A DNA stretch of 64,000 nt from Podospora comata (taxonomy: Eukaryota > Ascomycota > Sordariomycetes > Sordariales > Podosporaceae). The stretch lies in contig CP071495.1 in NCBI GenBank assembly GCA_017354895.1, positions 2,959,001-3,023,000 on the forward strand. The letters run 5' to 3'. A program made the translations under genes and the position numbers. Below are positions 14,901-23,200 of this stretch, one piece after another. The notes below the pieces were generated by a model. That model was not told where the DNA came from, searched no databases, and saw only the letters and a list, made by a program, of their open reading frames with translations. The first letter of the stretch is position 1, and every line of letters begins with the position of its first letter.

Positions 14901-16246
14901 CGGTTATCAACGACATCCTCGACTTTTCACGCATGGAAGCGGACAAGATGAAGCTGTACATTATCGCCTTCAACCCGGAGGAGATGGTCCGAGAAGTGGT
15001 ACGAGCAGTCTCTTACAGCAACCGGGAGAAGACGTCCAAAAAGAACGTTAAGATTGTCCAAGACATCAATCTCCCGCCTATGCTCATCTACGGAGACCCG
15101 ATACGTCTGCACCAAGTACTCGGCAACCTGATAGGAAACAGTTTGAAGTTCACCGAGGACGGGTCCATCACCATCGGCGCTCGGATCGACGAGGAGACTC
15201 CTGACAAGGCCACCTTGACGTTCTGGGTCAAGGACACGGGCATTGGTATCTCCCAGCAGCACCTCGAAAACCTGTTCCAGCCCTTCAGCCAAGCAGACGC
15301 CAGCACAGCGAGAAAGTATGGCGGTAGCGGTCTTGGGTTGAGCATCTGCAAATCCTTGATCGAGACGATGATGGAAGGCACGATCCAGCTCGAAAGCGAA
15401 GAAAACGTCGGCACCACGGCCTGGTTCACGGTTACTTTTGAAAAAGCCAAGCCAGAGGTGGTGGCGGGCGACGAGCAAGCTCTTGCCAATGGTGACGACG
15501 GCCTGCTCCCGGTTGAATCCGCCTACCGGCAACAACAATCAAACTCTGAAAACTCGTCCGACAGCATCACACTGACAGGCGGTTTCCAACCTTCCTCCTC
15601 CCACCCTCCTCTGCCCCCGGCCCCGCCAAACCTAACCCAGATCCCTAAAGATGAGCTGAGGATCTGCATAGCGGAAGACAACGCCATCAACGCCAAGATT
15701 GCGATGCAGTACATGCAACGCTTGGGTTACCCAAACGTGGACACGTATGAGAACGGCCTCAAGGCGGTGGAGGGGTTGAGGGAGAAGGCGAAGGAGGGGA
15801 GGCCGTATCACATCATCCTGATGGACGTGCAGATGCCTGTGCTGGACGGGTACGAGGCGACGAAGCTGCTGAGGACGGACGAGCTGGAGAGCGTGAGGAA
15901 GGTGCTGGTCATTGCGATGACGGCGAGCGCGATTCAGGGGGATAGGGAGAAGTGTCTGGCGGCGGGGATGAATGATTACTTGGCGAAGCCGGTCCGGGGG
16001 GAGGTGCTGAAACGGAAGCTGGAGGCTTACCTTGGGGCGGGGGGGACTACGCCTGCCAGCGGGGGGCCTGTTAATGTTGCTTCTGCTGCGGTTGGGGGTG
16101 TAGTGGGGAATGGGGTTGAGAAGAAGAAGGTTGCGGGGGGTGAGGTGGAGGCTGAGAAAACTGTGGAGGTTGATGGTGAGCGAGATAAGACTGAGGTAAA
16201 GGGGGAGGGGGATGAGAGGGATAAGGGCGGTGGTGGTGGGCATTGA
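8924..16246 (+). CDS. Hybrid histidine kinase with N-terminal kinase-like domain and AAA-type ATPase (group X, Chk1/Mak2-like)
   Basis: A 2440-residue intronless sensor kinase of the fungal family that includes Candida Chk1 and fission yeast Mak2/Mak3, which feed phosphorelays through an HPt protein. Domain order: Ser/Thr-kinase-like domain (about 130-415); P-loop ATPase with Walker A GAGGLGKTC near 606 and a predicted STAND-like helical repeat region (about 600-1700); GAF domain (about 1740-1880); coiled coil; HisKA with SHELRTPLNG (phosphoacceptor His about 1952); HATPase_c with N box NLIGNSLKF, G1 DTGIGI (about 2102) and G2 GSGLGLSICKSL (about 2132); and a receiver domain with MDVQMPVLDGYE (acceptor Asp about 2301) and conserved AKP lysine. 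The kinase-like domain keeps SPEQTGRM and RTDIYSLG, but its catalytic loop reads HGEIRGDT in place of HRDxKxxN, and CLG stands where DFG is expected, so it is probably a pseudokinase. The C-terminal tail (after about 2370) is Gly/Lys/Glu-rich and disordered. Confidence 0.96.
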   Translation: MDTAARLLDEQLESPARLFERLHQISGYVWDDSRPPFHSTYDNWHIYGTRFVSPFSSGGAVPTSPAPHNSPASQPGVAGFTLPPAHRPSSRDHRPSTSSQLSEVGSERSATSPPVIPPTGSDVPVIEEPVVARVSYHVLREERTFHIFKSLIAHTDSSAERERIVKPLDIIRLPALPGDRGAVIVTVYEDPGPNYLWDVLDLGPAFYYAKKHGEGWEPSRPGHTGHKLAPPISLQHFLDFAIGSAQSLEMIHHGQGTIHGEIRGDTFHYNVETNKVKLVCLGSGLRSFEHGLTSTGWSALSRELGAKHKLQYISPEQTGRMPAEPDTRTDIYSLGALFWSLLTQHPVFHGESPLDVVQGVLSRRIPSISTFRIDVPEVIGRIIQKCTAKNVNDRYYSASGLRHDLTWVKKLLGVGDLQALKDMKIGTNDVSSFFRLPSSMIGRERERTELLKVIDRVAKRHSLTLNGAAAHRQSDGSNVSTEVDAADVSSDGASSAEGANRFGTSVTNKDRRSSLYHSAVGVDSVGAYTEVNSSGAVRPPRPWDRQHSVSLKESVQSAEASTSEPSWRSAAVATNGTDSSAASISRPLGPAKYRKQGQCEIVMIEGAGGLGKTCLVQSVLVDARRMGYCATAKFDTARRTAYGPLIKLLSSLFRQVWGERNTDTPFHQALKQSVRPTWPTLHKVLGLPEHMLPRLDTPLGRSSSSPQPPKSNNLRRRPSSPEFSGASSKLGASSASSSAQSTQEFLRGGSTTKVNRLANIFLDVLRLFTRHKFICFCLDDLHYADDESLELITQIVNAKLQMVLIITYRPDEMSPEKLYTITNPPKSEDHLRACYPITTKITLEPLSEEEIREYVSTTLSLPKDQVVSLALVLQSKTAGNPFYMREMLSAGHRKKCIWYDYTEGRWKFDLDRLFEHFRGEQDYDVLDTAFITRRLGELPQESRSILAWAALIGQTFSLDVIEKLMEGEFYYTDDNQDGSDDCAILPHGKQDIFAGLEAAIQAYIIIPGDRDDQFRFAHDRYIQAASALRECNSLKMHFVIARTLLAHFPKFQENTASHICESIEVIKKRISERAPFRKVLMERAGEAVESGARPTAAKYYSNALALLQSDPWNDDAPDVSYEETLQLHRRAAECFLYMGRPPSANMLLQTMIENARSPLDKTPAWVLQSRIFAQSGDSAQALTSLRQCLRAFGVNVDECPTMKKCDEQFEKLSVKIQNMDRQDVMNPLASSDPPPESLVSLGAVLAETTSAGWWSDCVVFYQLALLMVETHFTKGPYPQSGMAFLHMSMIALSRFNMVDFAQSLASICFDLLQKSSDPFSLVRGYMIYANFIGNIQDLTGATVEQLEANVLAAAPLGDRVSVILSFGLLALLKFFASQDCAELEVYCQFACDDIPSWHLDTKGGTLLISVRQLCRALQGKTRASQPLEVMNDDQHDASTYKNWLNTHTNNGGRSLLLYETMEIVPLFLYGHYGRAIEIGKACLEQAELLWSARNTRLAMFFYGLALAGTVLREQQDPREPPKGDPKVRRDEAIRKVEELNRKIKDWKAVHNVNYLAWSKLLDAQVSEMLGNHGIAIRQYEEALDHASEHGFVFEEALGNYLMANIFIRNAARRSARSALRDAVSLYRQFGATGIADLIETEHSILLHGPAGNLRTCDAGVQTDFFGDTASVQYRGVDTEESQQSTRAAVAALKGERMMAWRGSMQPEAGAGLPALDMIDLHGILTSSQAISSVLRVDELLRTMCSVILQACSGSATFAAIIVQDEGSVDWCVAASGDSENGAAAHIPGIPLSGTDLVPENVILYCTRLREKVFLQDLVNDERFGNVSDQWLRKNPNSKAVIAVPIRHGNSKPLLGVLYLEGLPGSFTDRNVTVLELLVGQISISYSNALSMKSVERVSAENISMVELQKQALATAIEAEAKAKNAEAEAIRNVKLAEEATKAKSIFLANVSHELRTPLNGVIGNSELLRDSGLNREQMEMADSIRVSADLLLTVINDILDFSRMEADKMKLYIIAFNPEEMVREVVRAVSYSNREKTSKKNVKIVQDINLPPMLIYGDPIRLHQVLGNLIGNSLKFTEDGSITIGARIDEETPDKATLTFWVKDTGIGISQQHLENLFQPFSQADASTARKYGGSGLGLSICKSLIETMMEGTIQLESEENVGTTAWFTVTFEKAKPEVVAGDEQALANGDDGLLPVESAYRQQQSNSENSSDSITLTGGFQPSSSHPPLPPAPPNLTQIPKDELRICIAEDNAINAKIAMQYMQRLGYPNVDTYENGLKAVEGLREKAKEGRPYHIILMDVQMPVLDGYEATKLLRTDELESVRKVLVIAMTASAIQGDREKCLAAGMNDYLAKPVRGEVLKRKLEAYLGAGGTTPASGGPVNVASAAVGGVVGNGVEKKKVAGGEVEAEKTVEVDGERDKTEVKGEGDERDKGGGGGH

Positions 16247-16327
16247 CTAGTGGATGTAGTCACGGTTGGGGGTTGTGTTGCGGCTGGGGTGCTGGTGGGT
16301 TTGTGGTTTGTGTACTGAAGATGTTTT

Positions 16328-16331
16328 GTCG

Positions 16332-16374
<43 letters not shown>
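16328..16374. repeat. (GTT)n microsatellite
   Basis: About fifteen consecutive GTT units directly downstream of the histidine kinase stop codon. Confidence 0.95.
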
Positions 16375-16662
16375 GAGAAAGTTTGTCTGAATTCAGGTTG
16401 TATGTTGATGGCGGTCGTGGGTGTTGTGAAAAAGAAAGAAGAAAGAAAGAAAGAGGAGAGAGGGATTTATATCATGAGCATTTGCAATTGGGGAAATTTA
16501 GGGCAAAGGGATCTCTTTTTTTATCATCATTTTTATATCATGAGAGAGAGAGAGAGAGGTTGGAAAGTTTGGGACAAATTTACTTTTTTTTCTTTTTCTC
16601 TTTTTCTCTTTTTCTCTTTTTCGGGGGTTTGGTATCTCTTTTTGGTTGTTGCTGTTGCTTTT

Positions 16663-16750
16663 TGTTGTTGTGGTTGTGGTTGTTGTGGTTGTGGTTGTTG
16701 TGGTTGTGGTTGTTGTGGTTGTGGTTGTTGTGGTTGTGGTTGTTGTGGTT
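16663..16750. repeat. 15-bp minisatellite in 3' flank
   Basis: The unit TGTTGTGGTTGTGGT repeats head to tail about 5.6 times with almost no divergence. The near-identity points to recent expansion. As RNA from the kinase gene it would be UG-rich. Confidence 0.93.
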
Positions 16751-17029
16751 TGCGTAGATACCTTTATGCATGCATATTTTAGGTTTTATGTTTTCTCTTT
16801 TTTTTCGGGATGTTTGGATTGGGGATCGGTGGCAAACTTGATGATAATTATGGTTATGTATGTATGTACTATGTGCCTAGGTTTTTTGTCAGGTTTGGGA
16901 TGGATTGGGGTGGGGGGGTGCGGGAGTAAATGTAGAGAGGAATATATACGTGTTGTATACCTTGTATATATTGTCGCGGTTCACTTGATATCATCTAAAA
17001 CAAGATGAAGTTACAAATGGCTGGGTGTA

Positions 17030-19340
17030 TCAATACAGAAATATCACCCTCTCCTCCGCCAAAAAGTCGAACAAGGCTGAAACAGGTGGTTGCTCTGTGT
17101 ACAGCCTCGACATGTCGTCACCTGGCCCTGGCCCAGCGAAGAGACCTACTCGGTAAAAGTGTTGGTGTTGTGGGGAACCACCACCACTCGTCTTTGGTGG
17201 TGATGGTGGGAGTACAGGATATAAAACCAGACCAAGCGGGTCAATGCTGCTATACTGACCCACCAAGGCCAGCTGGCAGCGGGAGAGGAGGAGGTCAGAT
17301 TTGACGTCGTCGTCGTCGTCCAAGACTTTGGTTCTGATGTGGAGGTGGGGGTTTGGTCGGATGGCGCCGAAGGGGTTCTTCTCCCCCAGGGGGGTGGTGT
17401 TGTGTGTGTTGAGGATTTCCATTTCCGGTTTGAAGTTGTTGTTGTTGTTGTTGCTATTGAGGGGGTTTTGCGGGTATATCCCGCATTGTTTGTTGTTCAA
17501 GATTGAGTGGGTGTATCCTCGGGAGATCTGGCTCCACGAGGGTAGGTGAAGCTCGTGAGATTGGTAGTGCAGAGAGCTGATGTAGTTTGGTAACGTTGGG
17601 GTTGCTGTGGGGTTGGTGACGAGGTGCCAGAGGATGCTTCGGGAGATGTCCTGTCGCCAATAACCGGCTATGTAGTCTTTCTCTGGGTCGAGAAAAGCAT
17701 CAACAACGCCTTTGCTTGCTTTTAGGTATCGGTGGTACAAGCCTGCCAGACCTGAGATGGCAGGAAGGAAGTCACTCCTGTCTGTGAACGATTCGGGCAG
17801 GATTTTGCTGTAGGCTTGTATCAATTCCAACCAGCTATCCAAGACTTCCGACTGAGTGTGGCCGCCTCTGGGTCGGTAAAGGCTAAACACAGCGTCGTCA
17901 CGCTGCCATATTTCTGCTTCGTAAGTGCTGTAGGAAGCATTCATTGTTTTGGTGGTTTTGGAGCAGACGAAGTGAAGGTTTTGTTTTCCAAACACGATGC
18001 TACGGAGGGATGAAGCCCTCTCTTTAAACACCCAACCTCTCCTTGCCCACCGACTGTCCGTTTTGAAATCCTCATGTCGAGTATCCCTGGCGACAAATGC
18101 GATCCCGAGGCTTGTCACTACAGAGGCGTAGTCAATATCGGCTTCGACCCCCCCTCAGTCGCAAGCAGTACTGCCCAGAAAAGGGCGCAAAGGATGACCG
18201 ATATGGCATCAAGATCCGATGCTCTGGTTTAGGCTGGAGGAACCCCTGGCGACAGCTCTGTGAAGAAGCAGCGCAGAGGGTGACAAAGGCGTTGCCGTAG
18301 ATCTTGTGCATATCCACGCATTGTCGGTCCCAGTCAGCTGGATCGTCCTGCGAGATGCAAAGTGCATCAACCCACAGGTAGCGTAGGGAAAGGGCCCTGC
18401 TCATGGCAACCGCATCCTGCACCGAGAGAGGTAGCCTTTTGAACCGGATCCCAAGCTGGTGCTGGGCGAGACTTCCTTGCGTCAGTGTGATTTGCGCGCG
18501 AGCATCATCATCTGTCGAGCCCCAGCAGTAACTGAGAGCGGCGTACTTCGGAATCTGTGCTGCCGTGAAGGCTTCTTCGCGTGCCACCAAACGTAACTCG
18601 GTGCCCTGTACGCCAAGTAGCCTCTCTGGGCAAAAGGAATCATCGGCCAACTGGTGGTCGTGCTTCTCACACTCGGCAATCTGGCCACGGGCCCAACGAA
18701 GATAACTGTCTCGGATGTAGTCTTGCCTCGGCTGCAAGTACAAGACGGTATGCAGATGTTCATTATCTAGAGAGGTCAGTTTCCCAAGTCGACAGTGGAG
18801 CGAAGCGGTGCGTGTGCCCATACTCGGAGCGGCTTCCGCAACCCACTTGATAATAACCGGTCTAGGGACCTCGATGGGAAGGTTGTCGTCAAATACAACT
18901 CTCAAATGGAGTCCGCTGAGGCTGGCAACCGTATGCATATCAGGGTTCTTCCACACGTGGTATGCTCGAATTGTGATCCAGAGCGGCTCTGGCCCTCGCA
19001 TTCGCTGCGAGAAAGCCAGGTTCGAGATGATACTGTCTACTTTCGGAACCTTTAAGAGCAGAATTTCTCGCAGTGCTTTGCAGAACTCGCATTGCCGAGA
19101 CGCTTGCTTAAGGCTCGGTAAGTTGGGAAAATTGTCGAGGACAAGATATTGTGTTGTATGTGCCATAGTGAAGCAATCCCACCAGTTTCCCCAACCCATC
19201 TTCTCCGGCATCAACGTAAACGCATCATCATACCTCAGAGGCAGGGATGAGCTGAACGGTTTGTAGGGCTGAGGGCCGGGGAATGCCAGAAGCTTGCACT
19301 TGGAGCAGAGTCGTGGCTGTAGTAGTGGGACTGGTGGCAT
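17030..19340 (-). CDS. HET-domain (heterokaryon incompatibility) protein 1
   Basis: HET proteins trigger growth arrest or cell death when incompatible fungal cells fuse; they act in the cytoplasm. The start at 19340 (MPPVPLL) is preferred over an upstream in-frame ATG because the second HET gene begins in the same way, before a CxxC motif. An N-terminal region with two CxxC pairs (CSKC, CEFC) is followed by the HET core: YAALSYCWG (near residue 266), LSVQDAV, and LWVDALCISQDDPADWDRQC (near 322), then HKIYGNAFVTLCAAS. The C-terminal half keeps RGWVFKERASS, LPAISGLAGLYHRYL, YIAGYWRQD and the terminal AEERVIFLY, all shared with the second HET gene. The reading frame changes once near the middle, around 18.15 kb. 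This may be a real lesion, an unseen short intron or a sequence error. A low-complexity Asn run lies near 17.45 kb. Confidence 0.85.
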
Positions 19341-20238
19341 GGTGATGATTGCCGTGAAAAAAGAGAAGCATGGAAGCTGTCGAGCATCGTCAATAGGAAA
19401 GGCATTATCTGGGTATAAGTGCGTAGAAAGAATTGGTAGCCTCAAATTTAGCTGTGCTCTGCTCCTCTCCTTCCAACCAATCATGAGTATCTGGGCTCTG
19501 CCGCTGCGAGATGCTGGGTGATTTGCGGCGCCAGTTATTCTATCACTAACATACTACTCACAAATATCACATAAAACACGATATTCAAAAACTCATCAAC
19601 AGAAACATCTCATATTAATCCACAATCTCACGCTACCTAGGTAAACTAACCCCCAACCTCAAACTCTCCTCCCAATCCAACAAGCCAAACTAGACCCCAT
19701 CAAAAAAGCATACCAAAACCAAAATTCCCAATCCCTAAACACATCAAGCCGTGAGGCAGCAATGTATGTATATTTCCCAATTTCCAGCCCCTTCTTCTTC
19801 CCCTCCACTTGCACACCACTTCATTTTGTCTTTTTACTCCGGAAATCCCTCCCCAACACGCACGTCACCAACGATAATTTTCTTCCCTCATCTTTCTTGT
19901 TTGTGTGTGTCCAATCTGTGTCTTCCAATCCCATATACCCAAAATTCATCACATCATTCATCAGAAAAAGTTAAACATCAAAACTGCAAGCCAAAAAACC
20001 ATGAAATATAAGATAAACGCAATGCAAGAAGGTGAAAAAAGATACAAGATGTCGCGTGTTGAAGATGTACAAAGAGCTGATCATGAATAAACCAAGCCAA
20101 AAAGATAACCAAATAAGAAGAAGAAGGAATTGGTATCTTTACCCACCCCCTATACAGAAAGACCACAGTAAAGAAAAATAACCACCACGAAAAACAACAG
20201 CAGTGGTGGTGTTCGTGTATAATACTGTTGAGGAGTGA
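19341..20238. other. Intergenic, AT-rich
   Basis: About 900 bases upstream of HET gene 1 and downstream of the WD-repeat gene. It is A/C-rich, with only short overlapping frames. It holds the promoter of the HET gene (right of 19340) and the 3' UTR of the WD-repeat gene. Confidence 0.5.
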
Positions 20239-23200
20239 TCAAATCATCTCACTCTGATGCAATCCGGTCCTGTACTCATCCCTCGCCTGCTGAGCCGCCA
20301 TCTGCGCCTGAACCTGCTGCAACACCTGGTTGTTCATGCCCCTATAGTTGCTCATCGACACCGGCGGTCCCCTCTCTCCCCCGCCCATTTGTTGAGGGAT
20401 CATTGGGACGCTCTCATAGGGTGCGTACTGGATCTCTGGACTCTTCGCAGCTTGTCTGCTTCTGCTGGCAGATCTCATCCTCTCTGTTGCGCGGGAAATC
20501 CTCGCGCCAATAGAGTTATCAACGCTGCTGCGGCCTCTGTTGTGACCGTTTCTGGAGGAAGGGGGTGCCGGAGGTGAGAGGATAGGGACGGTGGACTCGC
20601 CGACGGGGATGGCAGCCGGAGCGGGGGGCGGCGGAGGAGGAGGAGGAATTTGCTGTTGAGGCTGGTCTTCGTCCATGACAATCTCAATCATTCCTGAGCT
20701 GCCTCCGTAGACGATAGGCTTAGCACCTGAGGCGGCCATATGAGGGAGGGGAGCTGGTGGTGGGGGAGGAGGAGTGGCGAGATGTTGGAGCTCCTTCAGC
20801 ATTGGGGGGACAGAAGGAGGCGGAGGAGGAGGAGGAGGGATCATGTTGTTGTTGCCGGCGTCATGGGAAGGACGGCGACCCATGTTACCGAGCATCATGT
20901 TTGCGTCGTGGGAGGGGCGGCGGCCCATGTTGCCCAATGTCATGACGTTGGTGTCTTGAGATGGGCGGCGAGCCATCATGCCTGCGTCGGAGGGGCGGCG
21001 GCCCGAGGGGATGGCGTTAGTGTCCTGAGAGGGGCGACGAGCGGAATCGTTGCCCATGGCGGAGGGTCCTCGGGAGCTGCCTTGGGGAATGACGAGATCG
21101 CGGGGAGGGGCGGACATGGAGCGGCCCATCTGAGCAGCAATGCGGGAGTTGTGCGAGGGAGGAGGTGTGTACACTGTTGATGGGAGCAGCATGGCAAGGC
21201 CGCCATCTTCTTGTTTGGGTTCCTCGGGCTCAACCTTCTTGGGAGAATGTCTGGGCGACTGTTGAGTGACGTTCGGCGAGGTCTGGGAAAAGCCAGCTGG
21301 AATGGCAGGCACGGGAACATCCTGTTGCTTCCTGCTCGCATCAGACTCCAAGACCAAACGCATGGCCCGCGGTGTGGCGGGAAGGCCGATATGCGGTCCG
21401 CGGTTCGCATACATGCTCCGTCCAGCGTTGGGATCCACACTGGCACTGCGGGAAGGAAGATCCTCTTTTCTAGGTGGCTCGTAGACGGTGCTCGGCAGAC
21501 CTCCAAGTGTAGTAGGCGATCTTCTGCTGGGGAAAAGCTGGTCGGGATGCATGATTGGGGGCACCGAAGGACGCTGAGCAAGAGATTTGCGGCGCTCCTC
21601 CAGTTCACGGGCCGCTGCCTCCTTCTTGAGCTGCCTCTCATCCTTGATGACCCTCAGATCGCCCGAATCATCGGCAACCAGCTGCATCGGTGCCGGGGTC
21701 TGCAACGGAGCAGCAACCTTGACCCTTCGGGAAGACCCATCAGTTCCAGCGTGTGACGTTGTCCTGCGGATGCCCTCCGGCTTCTCGCGGCCTGCATCCC
21801 TAGATGACCAGGCATGCGAACGGACAGACATGGGAGAAGTTGGCCCAGCTCGGTCTCGGTTGGTGCTTGCGCTGCGGTTGTTTCTCTGGCGGAACCTTTC
21901 ACGCTCCTCCATCGCCTGGCGGTAGTCCTCCTCATCTTCAGATCCTTCGAAGTGCTGAGGTCGGTGCAAGTCAGCCGACATGGGCATCGGCATAGGCATC
22001 GGCTGGGGTGAGGTTGGCGATCGCTTGGATGACTGTTCACGGTTTGCGGAGCGGCTTCGAATGTTCAAGGGCGCGGGGACGTTAGACTTGCTGGGGCTGC
22101 GAGCCCTGCTTGTGCCCCGTGTCCTACTAGCATTGCGGCTCGACGCTCTGGTCCTCGAAGTCTCGCGGTTGGCGTAGCCTACTTTTCGTACGGTGCTGGG
22201 TTGGCTGGCGGGCTCCAGTTCATCAGTTGAGACATCGAGCATCTTGTTCCTATGATTTAAGTAGTACTGGTGTTCCGCATCGTGGTTGGGCGTGGCCAGG
22301 TTGATCAGATCCTCGGGAGACATGGGAATGGGTGACTTTGGCGAGCGTTTGCCGCCCTTGGGGGTGTAGTTACGGTCGGCGGCCCGCCCACGGTCCTTCG
22401 ATGCCATACGACCATCCTTGCGAGACCGGCTGGTGTCACGCGCATTGGTGCGGTTCTCACGGCTGGTCCCACGAGTTCTGCTCTTAGTTTGGGCAGTATC
22501 GAGGTTGTTGAGATAGTCATCCAGGCTCTTGTTCTCCTGAGGACGATATCCACGATAGCCCCGAACGCTTGACGCCTGAGACGCTTGCGAGGCAGATGCC
22601 AAAGAGCTAGCCACAGAGCCAGCTGCCGATCCTGGACCCTTTCTTCTAGAGGGCCAGTGGTAACGGACAGAAGAGCCGGCCGATGGTTCGGGTGAGGTCA
22701 CATCTTCAGGGTGGGTGTCCTTGAGCCCCGAGAGGGACAGATCAAGGCCCTCAGGGATGCGGGAGCGGGAGCCATTTCTCGTCCTGCCGGCGTCCATAAA
22801 AGAAGCAAAGGCGGCTGGTGACGGGGAGGGAGGTGGCTGGTTTCTCGACTGCTGCTTCATCATGCTAGGACTGGCGGTGCTGGGTCTCATCACGTCCAGA
22901 CCCCTAGCAGCAAAACTAGGTGGCTCGATAGGTTGGATGTTAGCATACGGGTCGCCTGGGGGCTTGCTGATGGCGGTCAAGACATTCTGGTGAGAGTCTG
23001 CCTGTTCGCCAATCGAAGGAAGTCGCCGCCGGTTGAAGCCGCCGTTTACAGGACGAGCTGACGCTGGGGTGTTCAGCTGGCTTCGGTTGCCACGAAGGAC
23101 GGCGGTGGTAGGGTCGGCGCCGCCTGGAGAAAGAGCAGACTCCAAAATAGGAGTCGCCCCAGCAGCAATGGGAGTCTTGCCCTCGCCATCGTTGAGAAAC

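Larger units (their letters stand above)
16247..17029. other. G/T-rich 3' flank of the histidine kinase
   Basis: The region is strikingly poor in C on the plus strand. It contains a GTT run, GAAA-type repeats, GA runs, T-rich tracts and a 15-bp minisatellite. It most likely holds the kinase 3' UTR and, at the right end, the 3' UTR of the minus-strand HET gene. Apparent proteins here (poly-Cys, poly-Val or His/Asn repeats) come from the repeats. Confidence 0.7.

Noticed and set aside
14927-15538. 203-residue minus-strand frame
   Set aside because: Antisense shadow of the histidine kinase catalytic domain.
16243-16782. Cys-rich plus-strand frame
   Set aside because: It is a translation of GTT and GTTGTG repeats with no other support.
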